The notes under the pieces are model-generated. The model saw only the letters and a program-made list of their open reading frames with translations, was not told the DNA's origin and searched no databases. A DNA stretch of 64,000 nucleotides from Euglena gracilis (lineage: Eukaryota > Euglenida > Euglenophyceae > Euglenales): the NCBI GenBank assembly GCA_039621445.1, contig CP154955.1, positions 54,131,341-54,195,340 of the forward strand, read 5' to 3'. The stretch's first letter is position 1. Every line of letters begins with the position of its first letter. The position numbers and the translations under genes were made by a program. Below are positions 45,481-55,159 of this stretch, one piece after another.

Positions 45481-46556
45481 GGAGAAACCCCAGTTTAAAG
45501 CGGTATCAGAGTTCCTTTGCATTATTATGGGTTATTTTGGACAAAATGGGGATACCCCCCCCTCAAGCCACAACTGACCAAGTGGCTGACGCTTTAGTAC
45601 AGTTATTTCAGTTTTCCAAGGCCCAGGCACGTAATGCCTACAGTGCTATGCTTTTAATTCCTGGGTTTGGTGGTTTGAGATTCCACACCATGTTGGCCCC
45701 TTACAAGAGGCTTTGGAATCAAAATCTGGAAAAATATGGCGCTTTTTGGGATCCCCTCCCAATCCTCCTGGGGCTGGCCCAAGCCCCCTTTCTATCTGAT
45801 GTATGCACATTGCGCACACAGCTGATTTTTTGCTCCAGAATTCTCTGTTTATATCGGTCTTCTGATTTGGAGAGAATCAAACGAACCACCAGTGTGTTGG
45901 GCAAGGCGCCCTACATTAAAATTAAGCGTAAAGGCCAGAAATTCCATAAATGGGAGAGAGTTGTTTCACTTCCAAAGTGCCCACAGATAAGTCCCTTTCA
46001 TTTAATGATGCCTTATGTGGCTGCAACCCGATTTAACGCAAAGCCTGGGGGTCCCCTTCTGATTTCACTAAAACCCCCCTTCAAAGCCATAAGTGCTGAT
46101 ACCATGGCTTCAATGACCAAAATTTTTTTATCTCAACATGGGGTACCCCCGCAGGTGTGGGGGGCACACTCCACCAGAGGGGCTGGAGTTGGTTTGCTCA
46201 AAAAATTGGGCCTTTCTGCCCAAGAAGTTTGTGAAATTGGTCAGTGGAGGGGGGTGGAGGCTTTTACAGCCCATTATCAACGACTTGGTGCCCAAGGTAC
46301 CCTGGAAAATGCCCTGGCCCCCCTAATTTCAGTGCACAATCTGGCCTCACAAGGTCTTTGTGCTTCGCCCTCGGTTTCCCTTCCTCCCTGGTCGGTTTTC
46401 CTCGAGGGAGTACGATTTCACAACCGACACCTTCACAACCGGCTTCGGCTGGACATACACAACCACCGGTTGAACCGGGACAACCTTTCTCGGGTCAACC
46501 CAGATTTGAGTCGCCAGCACAACTCGCCACTTACAAGGAAGCTCTACACCATTTGA
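45399..46556 (+). CDS. DIRS tyrosine recombinase, intact active site
   Basis: 385 codons from ATG 45399, which directly follows a TAG in the same frame. The N-terminal SAM-like part (SIEDFLRRNPSLKRYQSSFA) is followed by a catalytic domain with the expected residues: Arg in CLYRSSDLERI (45855), His and Arg in HSTRGAGVGLLKKLG (46167 and 46176) and Tyr in TAHYQRLGAQ (46275-46277). Such enzymes integrate a circular cDNA by strand exchange. The frame has no stop inside the element: it reads through the right terminal repeat at 46380 and ends in E1 sequence at 46556, so the last ~58 residues are host-element-encoded. Confidence 0.9.
   Translation: MAPPLHDLLRKILEGKQIQNKSIEDFLRRNPSLKRYQSSFALLWVILDKMGIPPPQATTDQVADALVQLFQFSKAQARNAYSAMLLIPGFGGLRFHTMLAPYKRLWNQNLEKYGAFWDPLPILLGLAQAPFLSDVCTLRTQLIFCSRILCLYRSSDLERIKRTTSVLGKAPYIKIKRKGQKFHKWERVVSLPKCPQISPFHLMMPYVAATRFNAKPGGPLLISLKPPFKAISADTMASMTKIFLSQHGVPPQVWGAHSTRGAGVGLLKKLGLSAQEVCEIGQWRGVEAFTAHYQRLGAQGTLENALAPLISVHNLASQGLCASPSVSLPPWSVFLEGVRFHNRHLHNRLRLDIHNHRLNRDNLSRVNPDLSRQHNSPLTRKLYTI
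46343..46380 (-). repeat. DIRS right inverted terminal repeat
   Basis: Reverse-complement partner of 42030-42067. The outer edge could lie up to ~45 bp further right, because the exact resumption point of the E1 accessory frame is not certain. Confidence 0.65.
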
Positions 46557-47600
46557 CGGCACCAACAAAACAATACAACGTTGACGCGTGCAAACGTCCG
46601 CGTGGACCGGAGTTTGCAACACCACCACAGATACGTCCAACGCCAGACACACAACGTCGTCGTCTGGACGACGCCCCACAAAGCGCGGAGGCGCAACGTG
46701 ATCGCCAGGACAATGATGACCTGCCGATCCCGTCCAACGTTCAACGTTCCTTACAAGAAATCTATCACCAAATGCGACCAGACAAACCATCTGATGACAT
46801 CGCTGGACACTACACCGCAGGTGTAACTGTTACAATGTGGAGAAAAACACGAGCATACCGAAAAGACGGTGCATACCGTTGGAACGAACAAGAGAGCGAA
46901 GTCGAAAAAGGACAGAAAGGCCAGAAATGCAAAGGAAATTGCGAAGGCTCACAACTGGGTTACGACCTAGACGTACAATTTATGATTAACCATCTGTTCT
47001 GGATCTCAGACGGATGTGATACAATTATGCACAAGTACTATGAGGTACAACACCCTTGGGTTGTTGCTCCTGAAGTACATCAAACTCTACGAGGAAAAAG
47101 CCCGTGGCTTTTTCTTCGACGGTACAATTTCCTGTTACGAAAGCCAGGATGGCATTGACAATTTGCCGGGCTTCTGGCAACTACTTTTCTGGCTCGGATT
47201 TCATTGCATGAACTTCGGTTCATTTGCAATGCCCGCCAGCAAAGCGCACTACTTGCCACATCCAAAGCTACAATACGGATGGGAATCGTCCCATGACGCA
47301 CTGAAGACAATGTTCGACAATATCCGAGAAATCGGACCACAAGGCATACAATGGGAAGTATTCCCACTTCCAAAGGATATACAATTGGTGACACACGAAA
47401 TGTTCTGTTACAACTACCAAATTTTCCTCAACGAACACTACGGCCCCCACTTCCAAGTGGTTGGAATCGACCTGACAAACCCACAAAAATTCGTGCTTTG
47501 GTGCACCCACTGCCACCACAAGTTCCCCGTGGACTTCTGGGGCTTTGGAGTGCGCGGTCGGACAACCGACCGCCCAAACGCACAAAGGGCGCAGCCCACG
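46381..47600 (+). pseudogene. E1 accessory protein, middle part (unknown function)
   Basis: The accessory frame resumes with a P/Q-rich linker (ISQPTPSQPASAGHTQPPV), then LATYKEALHHLTAPTKQYNV and a basic/acidic stretch. A globular-looking part follows: GYDLDVQFMINHLFWISDGC (46965-47025), a frameshift near 47040-47070, then a strongly hydrophobic stretch LPGFWQLLFWLGFHCMNFGS (47165-47224) and VVGIDLTNPQKFVLWCTHCH (47460-47518). The CxxCH and the hydrophobic run could mean metal binding or membrane contact, but neither is proven. A second frameshift lies near 47560. No family recognised. Confidence 0.55.
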
Positions 47601-49357
47601 AACGCGAATTGGCGGAGGCCCAACAACAACGAAGACTACTTGGACACATCTGCCACAATCCCCTCGAAGTTAGGGAAATCGGATACGCCAGACGAAAGCA
47701 CCGACAAATGCTTCTGCACATGCAGACATTCCAATGGAGAGCATGGGTGTCCTATGCTCTGGAAATCTACAATTTATTCAGCCCAAAACAACAACTTCCA
47801 CAAGAATACCTCCCTCTTCGACCTGAATGGGACGAAGACGGAAAACGGAAGTACATCAAACGCCTGTTTGGCGAAACCCTCCGAAGAGAGGACTTTGCCC
47901 CATTTTTCAAGGGCAAACGTACAAATAAGGATGGGTTGGCCATCCCAATACTGGACTGACTTCCTCGCGGATCGGGAGGAAACAAATTTGTCGGATGGCA
48001 AAACTTCCGTCTGCGACCACGTATAAAACTCCCTGAACCTCAGCCGGCGGAGTCCGAAGCAGCGCAGTCTGCAGTTGAACAACCTCCAACGGATGCATCA
48101 TCTACAACGTCAACAGCCACAGCAGCAGCGAAGCCTGCAACCAAACGTTCGGAAGAACGTTTGCCACAACCTCCACCTACACCTACAATGTCTTTGGAAC
48201 ACACTCCCGTACACTCTTCAGACTCTTCGTCCGTTTCCTCTTCTGGGTCATCCAGCGATGAGGAAATGGAAGAAGGGACAGAAAATGAACACAGTACACG
48301 CTCCGTCTCCTCCGCATCTGTGGAGTCTGAACCCGAAGATGCCGGCGTACAACATGCTCTAAGGGCCGAAGTGCCAGCTACAACGCCTGCTCAAGCACGA
48401 CCACAAACACCATTGCCAGACGCGGAACCTGACGCGCCTGCAGAATTTACAATGGCCGAAGTGCCTGCAGACTCCACAACGACCGCAGCGCCTTCAGCAG
48501 AAGTGGTTCCACCTACTCCCGCACATGTGGAAGCTGGACAAGACGTAACTGATGCTGCGATAATCGCATTTCGCGAACTGATCACAAGACAACAACGGGA
48601 AGGTATCGACAGATACCAAGACCCAGACGACTTTATACTCATACCACCACAAGTCGGACGCGCTGCAGAACGCGTCCTCGGAGGCGTCCGAAGTGGCGTA
48701 GCCTCGATGGTTGCAATGGTGCGATCGAGGTCTTCTTCTTCAACGCGAAGTCCCCGTGACACGGGACTTGGCGAGAAACCCACACAAGAAGCTACTACGG
48801 CTTCCACCACAGCACTGGCAGCAGACGCGGCCAGCTCTACTCCCGATGTCCAAACACCCGAAGTGGTGACAACAACCGAATCGACTACGGTCGAACAAAC
48901 GCCACCACATGACACAACACCCGTAGTGGTACACACACCTGAACAGGTGGTACCGACAGCTCCTGACGTACCACCTACCACCACACCAACGGTCAAACCT
49001 GCTCCAAAGTCGCCTGCAGAACGCCCCTTTCCGCCACAGCGGAAAGAGAAAGGCAGTAAGCCTAAGGCTAAACCATAGCCTACAGAACCGTGCAAACCTG
49101 CTGAACGACACAACGAACCAAAACCACCTCCACCTGGGAGTGGTAGCAAATCAGGAAAGCGGGCGAAGACCCCAGCTGCTACCACACCAGCACCAACATA
49201 TACAGAAGTGGCCGGGAAAACCTGGGTCACTTCTACCCTCCGAGGTAGAACTCGACAAGATACAACGTCTGAGACCTCGCAAGAGGAAAACATGCCCGTT
49301 GATGATAATGCCGCTCTTTGACAAGAGGACATTATCTACAACCTGCCGAGCGTCGAA
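47601..49357 (+). pseudogene. E1 accessory protein, helical part and acidic Ser/Thr-rich linker
   Basis: From about 47560 to 50458 a single frame can be followed with only four in-frame stops (TGA 47957, TAG 49076, TGA 49316, TAA 49358) and no frameshift. It opens with a charged, probably helical domain (AHERELAEAQQQRRLLGHIC, ARRKHRQMLLHMQTFQWRAW, EWDEDGKRKYIKRLFGETLR), then a basic patch (FFKGKRTNKDG). From 48190 it is low-complexity: acidic and Ser-rich (SSSGSSSDEEMEEGTENEHS), then Thr/Pro-rich to 49075. One ordered piece, DVTDAAIIAFRELITRQQRE (48545-48604), interrupts it. Function unknown. Confidence 0.55.
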
Positions 49358-49369
49358 TAACGCATTGCC

Positions 49370-50458
49370 ATGATACAATCAGCCCGCGAACGCGGAATGT
49401 TTTTGAACAAGTGGATTGAACCATTGTTTTTCAACGAACAAAAGTACAACTGCTATGTTCGCCATATTTGGCGATTCTACAATGCCAGATCACCAAGAGT
49501 GTTTGCCCAATACCTTGGGGAAACATTCCTGTTTGACAATAGGCCGAATGGCCAAACAACTTGGCTCTGTACTGTCTGTCACAACATTCGTAACAGCATG
49601 CCTGCTGTGCATGTCTGTTGTGCTGACAACAAACGAAAAAATTTTCATCACAATGAGTTCGTTCCAAATACAGCCGCTTTGATTTGCGGTGATTGCATCC
49701 TTGCCTGGAGAAAACTGAACAACTTCCGGTGGTCGGAAGAGGACAGAGACCAAGACGTACCAGTTTTCTGTGTCAACTGCCTACGGGCAGACATATATTT
49801 GCCCGCAGATGGCGGAAATCTCAAGATTGTACCCGGAAGCGAGGACGTTCTGGAAGATTTCCTCAAATTCTACAAAACAAAACGACAAATGTACCAACAC
49901 AAAAGCTTCAAGAAAGCTGAGGCTTTTGACCGCGGCGGAATCGCCTTTGACTTCCAAACTGATTCCGGCGGAATCAGACTTGCTGTCGAATGTACAAAGG
50001 CGCGATTGCCCTTACTCTTCAATGATGACGACTGGAAACGAGTCATTTACCCACTCTTTACAAAGCCTTCAACGGTTTCGGAAACCACACAACGATGGTT
50101 ATTGCCTGATTACCCACCCGAACGACATGGTTACGAACATTACTCAGAATGGGTTGGCACCATTCTGAAACCACACATAACCCGCTGTGCCTGTGCATCC
50201 CGAGCGCACAACGTTGATTTCAACGCTCTGCCTGGGATGCCACCACAGGTACCAGCAAACCATCCAAGATGGAACTATTACATATGGCCTGCAACTTTTC
50301 CGAGAGTTTTCTGGGAAAATTTGCAGATGTACCTCCACAAGCGAGCTAAAATGCTCAAAACCGAACTGCCCAAGGAGATCCAAGAAGTCAAAAGTTGGGT
50401 TATCCCACGGATCAACATGGATGATCCTGACAAGGATACCCTAGACTTACTGAAATGA
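49370..50458 (+). CDS. E1 accessory protein, C-terminal Cys-pair domain (362 codons open)
   Basis: Uninterrupted from ATG 49370 to TGA 50456; the same frame extends upstream through two nonsense codons, so the ATG may be internal to a larger protein. After RGMFLNKWIEPLFFNEQKYN the Cys pairs appear: CTVCHN (49567), VCCADN plus a nearby His pair (NFHHNEF), CGDC (49687) and CVNC (49770). This spacing suggests two zinc-binding modules within 80 residues. The second half is predicted globular (RLAVECTKARLPLLFNDDDW, HYSEWVGTILKPHITRCACA). I know no family with this arrangement. It lies 5-10 kb downstream of pol on the same strand. Confidence 0.65.
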   Translation: MIQSARERGMFLNKWIEPLFFNEQKYNCYVRHIWRFYNARSPRVFAQYLGETFLFDNRPNGQTTWLCTVCHNIRNSMPAVHVCCADNKRKNFHHNEFVPNTAALICGDCILAWRKLNNFRWSEEDRDQDVPVFCVNCLRADIYLPADGGNLKIVPGSEDVLEDFLKFYKTKRQMYQHKSFKKAEAFDRGGIAFDFQTDSGGIRLAVECTKARLPLLFNDDDWKRVIYPLFTKPSTVSETTQRWLLPDYPPERHGYEHYSEWVGTILKPHITRCACASRAHNVDFNALPGMPPQVPANHPRWNYYIWPATFPRVFWENLQMYLHKRAKMLKTELPKEIQEVKSWVIPRINMDDPDKDTLDLLK

Positions 50459-50827
50459 CCTTGGTACAAGACCCACATATGGGTGAGTACTTCAAGGAAA
50501 CCCGCAAACGTTGAGGGTTTCCTACATCGTACACTCAGTTACGGCTGAAATGGGCGTAGTCCCGCATAATGAGCGAAGTCTCGAGCGTGAATACGCACTT
50601 CATCATCGCGTTTAACACCGTTTCAAAACACAATGGCGGAATCGCCTTAAGTTCGGTCGATAACACGTTGATCGCGAAGATTCAAGACCACAAACACACT
50701 ACGGTGTCAAGTAAGAAGACACACGAAGCACAGCATGCGCGCCAGAATTCTTTTGCGCTTTGTGCTCCAAACACGGTAACCGTAATTGGGAACCAGACCA
50801 TAGTATCCTGGTACTGTCTCCCTGAAC
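50459..50827 (+). other. Non-coding 3' tail of the E1 accessory region
   Basis: No ORF of interest. Contains short palindromes such as GAAACCCGCAAACGTTGAGGGTTTC near 50499-50521. It ends where the E2 LTR begins (TGTGTACCAGGC at 50828). Confidence 0.5.
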
Positions 50828-51134
50828 TGTGTACCAGGCGTATGCTTCTGTCCCCTTCCGTTGAGGAAGTAAGGATGGAAGCAGATCCTATTAGGATTTC
50901 CTAATGGGTGCCCCTTCTCTCTCCACAGGTGGTATTCTTCTTATACCTTTTCCTTCCTTTCCTTGGACCGGACTTGGATTTCCAGTCCGTCCTCCCTGCA
51001 TTGCTCCGTGCATTGCTTCTTGGGAAGTGGGAAAAGGGTTTTTACTGTTACTCTGATTTTTAGTTCCCAAGTAGGTGCGCCAAGGCGAAAGCGAAGGCTT
51101 TTTGGGAATTGGGAATTGGGAATCAGACGTACAC
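50828..51134 (+). repeat. E2 5' LTR (307 bp)
   Basis: Starts TGTGTACCAGGC and ends GACGTACAC like the E1 LTR, but the interior is different and shorter, so E2 is a related subfamily. It has its own hairpins (ATCCTATTAGGAT, GGACTTGGATTTCCAGTCC) and a strong splice-acceptor-like CTTCTCTCTCCACAGG at about 50915-50930. A primer-binding site follows directly. No matching 3' LTR of this type is seen downstream in the window. Confidence 0.8.
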
Positions 51135-51135
51135 T

Positions 51136-51150
51136 TGGTAGCAGATTAGG
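51136..51150 (+). promoter_or_regulatory. E2 primer-binding site, copy 1
   Basis: TGGTAGCAGATTAGG directly after ACACT of the LTR; complementary to the 3' end of initiator Met tRNA over its first ten bases. Confidence 0.75.
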
Positions 51151-51205
51151 TCACGATCCTACACATACAGCCCATACAGAAAGAAACGCTATCAAGTATT
51201 ACACT

Positions 51206-51220
51206 TGGTAGCAGATTGGT
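51206..51220 (+). promoter_or_regulatory. E2 primer-binding site, copy 2
   Basis: TACACTTGGTAGCAGATTGG repeats the LTR-end/primer-site junction 70 bp downstream of copy 1, followed in both cases by a CGATCCTAC motif. See the finding on duplicated primer sites. Confidence 0.65.
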
Positions 51221-51419
51221 TCGATCCTACGCTGACTGGCAGCGGAGAGCCCCTGCACCGTTATTACACGGTCGCAGCGTCAGCTCCCGGCTTCTAGTCA
51301 ACATCTAAGCAGACGAGCAGGCTCCGGAAGGTTCTGTACGGTATTACCCGTTACAGCCCCTCTGGTGCCAGCACAACTGCTTAGTTTTGTGGGTTTTTGC
51401 TGTTTTTGTCGCCAGAAAG

Positions 51420-54400
51420 ATGCAAAGCACAGGCCCCAATCATCAATTCAACTATGCCTTATTACAGGCATCATTGCAAGACATTGACCAAAAAAATGGG
51501 GATTGGAAGCTTTTATGTGAAAGTGCTTCCAGTTCCCACGCCGATGAGGCACAATTGATTCAATTGTCACAATTGCAACACTTGTCATCATTGACAGTGG
51601 TCGGCGATGAGCCCTCCACATCATTGGCTTCAGAGGCTAATGCGGCCTCTTCCGCACTCACCTTGCCACAACGGGGGTATTCGCCTCTGTCTGCGGCAAT
51701 GGTGCAGCTGCACACACCGGAGAGACCCGTGGTGATTCCGCCACCGGGCTTCTCTGGTGGTGGTGGGCTAGAAACCCCGTGTTTCTTTCAACCCCCACCG
51801 GATCTTCCACCGGCAAGCCCTTACAGAGCTTTGCCACCACCCCCCGATATCGGGTGCTATCCCGCACTACCTTGGCAACCGGAGACTCGCCTAGTGGTGC
51901 CGGAATTCTCCGGTACATCCCAACCCATGGATGACTGTGGGAAGGGCACTGGTGAGCTCCTCACTGCTGAGGATGTGCAGGATATCGTTGCTCGGCTTCC
52001 AGGGGATCACCCCCTTGTGAGGCAGTTCAACCATGTGCAACAATGCGTTGCAGATTGTGCAACCGCACTGAACAAAGTGCTCCAGTTTGATGAGGACAAC
52101 CAGAAAGATGTCTTCACCAAGCTGGAACACTGCTGGAATTACTTGCAGGAAGTTGGCAGATATTGCCAGAGGAATTTCGAAAGTGCGGGTATTGACCTTG
52201 CAAACTTTCGGGAAACCTTTGACAGAATATGCCAACAGCTCCCGCAAAACTTCCGGCAAATTAGTGAATGCATGCATGAAGCGGAAACGCGGAATGACTC
52301 CAAGTTTCTGCACTTGCATGGCTCACTACAACAGTTATCGGGACAAATGGAGTCCTGTTCATCTGCGTTGTTGCATTTGCAACAACAGTTGCATGCACGA
52401 GATTCCTCGTCTGCAACATTCAGCAGTGGTGGATTTGTGTCTATGGACCATTTCACCACCTTGTCCGCAACTTTCCATGAATCGCAACACCGCGTTATGC
52501 AGTTGTGCGATGAAACGGAAAAGTTTCGGCAATTCCAGTCACAAGCCAACGAGAATTTTGCTCCCCACACGTATGTGCGGCAGTTGGAGGAGCGACTTTC
52601 CCGTTTGGAGCAGAAAACCTGCTATTGTGACGCGAATCGGGTTGGATTATCCAATCTGAGCGCGAAAGTCGCGGAAATGGCACAACGGCAGGATTCCCTG
52701 CAGTTGCAGTTGCAATCCGACATTGGCGGGATTAACTCGGCCATTGCGGGTTTGCAACAAAGCTATTCCGCACTTTCCCACCGAGTTCCGGGCATTAGCG
52801 GCATTCAGACTGCTATTGGGGAACTCCAGACCCGGTATGCATCGGTGTCTACCAAAGTAACGGAAATGCAGTCTCTACCTGCAGGTTCCGGTTCTCGGAT
52901 TACCGAGAACCCCGATTTCAAGGCATTTTATGACAAAATGCTCACTAACAATCAGGAAACCTTGCAAGATTTCTGAACAGCCTATTACGGCTTGAGGAAT
53001 CGGTGAGTCGGAATGCCCGATCCACGCAAAGTGAGATTACCAGGTTGGATGAGCGAATTTCCGCGTTGTTGGATAACCCACAACCTGGAAATTTGCCCGT
53101 GGGTACCACAACCGCGTTCTCGGATAACCCTGCACCGGTTGCACCCACCACCACACCAACCAAGGTGACATCACCTTTGCAGATTCTCTCAAATGCTGTA
53201 AAAGCATTAATGGGACAACTCCAATTATTGGATAAGTCTCACGGGAAACTTGTCCAAGAAGTTACCGGAATTTCCGAAAGGATTCCGCACTTGGATGACT
53301 TTTCCCGTTACCGTAAGCGTATTCGCGCTTTGGAGGATGAAGTTGACCGTATTTGCGGCCAACTCCAACTCGTTGAGCATTTGGAGCAAAGTGTGCATGA
53401 CTTGTCTGTGGGTTTGGATAATGTGTCCAACCAACAGCGGGTTTCACACCGCAATTCGGCAGTATGCATTGCTGAAGATGCGCCAAATGTTCCAGAGTCG
53501 CGTTTTCATAACCCGGCTCTGGGTGCACATGCACCACCACCACCCGTGTCCCGAGTGTCACAATCCGCGATCCCGCGAATTGTGCCACCATTGGCCTTGT
53601 CCACAACCCAAACCCAGTTTTCGGATGAATCTCCCATTACGGGAACCGAATTCGCGGAAAACACGGCGATTCCGCCAAGTCTCCACCAAGAAATCCATCA
53701 TTCCATGCTTGTGCGTGGAATGAGCCAAACCCGTACACCAGGAGTGGGTCACATGTTGCACGCGCGACATACCCCCACACCGGAGTGTCCCCCTATTACG
53801 GGTGACCAACAGGGTTTGCGACCGGATTTCCGGTACCAGGATTCACCCCCACCAGAAATTTCGCGATCCCGGCAAGAATCCGGAAAGGATACGCTTGGTG
53901 CTCGAGCGTACCCGGGCCCGAATCCACGGAATACCACCGAGGGCCAACGGGTTTTTCAGAAAGACTTCAAGGGCACCATCGCAACCGCGAATAAGGTGAA
54001 ACCCCAATGGGACGGTGATCCAACCACATGGAGACAGTTTTTCCGGGACTGGGAGTACTACTGGGCATTGAAAGGGCCAACCCAGGACACAAACCCGGAG
54101 GTGATCAAGATGGAATTCATCGATTGCCTCCCTAGGGATGAGAAGGAGCGCGCGCGACAACTCGTTATTCGCTACCGCGTTTCCTTTGAGGACCTGGTGG
54201 AGCAATACGCTTCCACCAGTTCAAGTTTGGTCGCTAGGATTACCCTGGAGACCAAGTGGCGGCAATGCGCCCCACCCGATCGCAAATGGAAGTCCATTGA
54301 CCTTTGGTATGCCAAATGGTTAGGACTTGCTGCTGAAGTGGATGAACTCAGTGAAAAGCAAATGCGCGAACAGTTTGACGCTGTTCTCATGCATTTCACG

Positions 54401-55100
54401 CCTAGCCTCATCAAGGATATCCATCGTGAGGAGTTGGCGGGTAATGCAATGACTCTTGACCAACGCTGGAATTATGTTTCCAAGCAGTTGAAGCTATCAC
54501 AGCTTCTTGGTCAGATTCAATCCGCGTATACCGCACACCCAACCGCTGGATTACCGGCTGGTTCGGTGAACGCATTGCAAAAATCACCGGTTTCACCCAC
54601 TTCACCCACCACGGGATCGAAAACGCGATACCCGCGTTCTTCGGACCAAGCCACAGATAAAGTGTGCTTTTTGTGTAACAAATCGGGACATACGTCTCGG
54701 GAATGTCCTAATCCTGAAGCGCGTAAGCGTATTCAGAGTCCGCGAGGCTCGACTTCATCACGAGGTTCGGGTTCCTCCGCGTTTTCACGCCAATCGGGCA
54801 ATTCACGGTCATCGGGTCCCCGTTCCGGTGGTATTAGCCCCCGGATCCCGTTCCGCGATGAGCGGAAACACGGTACCCCTCGGGGTAGGTCACCCGGTGC
54901 CCCGGCCAAGAAGCGTGATTCTCATCGCGAGACATCGCGATCGCGTTCGCGAAGCGGATCATCTTCTTTGCGATCGTCATCGGGAAAACCCCGATACACC
55001 GGTCATGGTCGACGGGATATCCGGTCACCACGACGGTTTGACGGGAAATCGGGAAACCGATCCCCCCGTTACCAAGACTCGCGACACGACTGGGACTGTG
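51420..55100 (+). pseudogene. E2 gag, long and almost intact (one frameshift)
   Basis: ATG 51420 (MQSTGPNHQFNYALLQ) is preferred over upstream non-ATG starts because E1 shows the homologous start. The first frame runs to a TGA at 52974; one missing base there moves the reading to the frame that continues to ~55100. In order: Pro-rich N-terminus, long coiled-coil region (RQLEERLSRLEQKTCYC, 52580-52640), Ty3-type capsid core (NKVKPQWDGDPTTWRQFFRD, about 53990-54050, to YVSKQLKLSQLLGQ), one CCHC knuckle (CFLCNKSGHTSRECP, 54665-54706) and an Arg/Ser-rich tail. About 1,200 residues, very long for a Ty3 gag. No pol follows; the 3' end runs into a polypurine tract. Confidence 0.85.
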
Positions 55101-55147
55101 CCTGTCATCCCGACTTGCCTGGTCCAGAAGGGAAATCGGGCAGACCC

Positions 55148-55159
55148 CTGGGAGGGGGA
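55148..55159 (+). promoter_or_regulatory. Polypurine tract before E1 3' LTR
   Basis: TGGGAGGGGGA, then TG, directly before TGTGTACC; purine-rich as needed to prime plus-strand synthesis. It defines the junction between the E2 gag-like sequence and the E1-type LTR. Confidence 0.65.

Larger units (their letters stand above)
42030..46380 (+). mobile_element. DIRS-type retrotransposon, nearly complete, nested in E1
   Basis: The left end CGGACACCTCGGGCTCCGCAC equals the left end of copy A. Imperfect 38-bp inverted terminal repeats lie at 42030-42067 and 46343-46380, their inner part (CTTGTGAGGCC) perfect. Content in order: gag, RT, RNase H, methyltransferase-like domain, tyrosine recombinase. No target duplication was seen, as expected for recombinase-mediated integration. 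It interrupts the accessory frame of E1 and is therefore younger than E1. Defects: an inverted insertion in gag and one frame change at a G10 run. Confidence 0.85.

Noticed and set aside
30976-49360. Recoding of UAA/UAG to glutamine in the host
   Set aside because: Several E1 stops fit Gln codons (GAA-TAA-CG in RT and accessory protein, TAG in FLGLA-YYA). But the much better preserved E2 gag has many CAA/CAG codons and no in-frame TAA or TAG before its single frameshift, and E1 also has TGA stops and frameshifts. Ordinary decay is simpler.
46381-50458. Envelope glycoprotein gene
   Set aside because: Position fits, but there is no signal peptide, no clear C-terminal membrane anchor and no cleavage motif; most of the sequence is soluble-looking with Cys pairs and low-complexity linkers.
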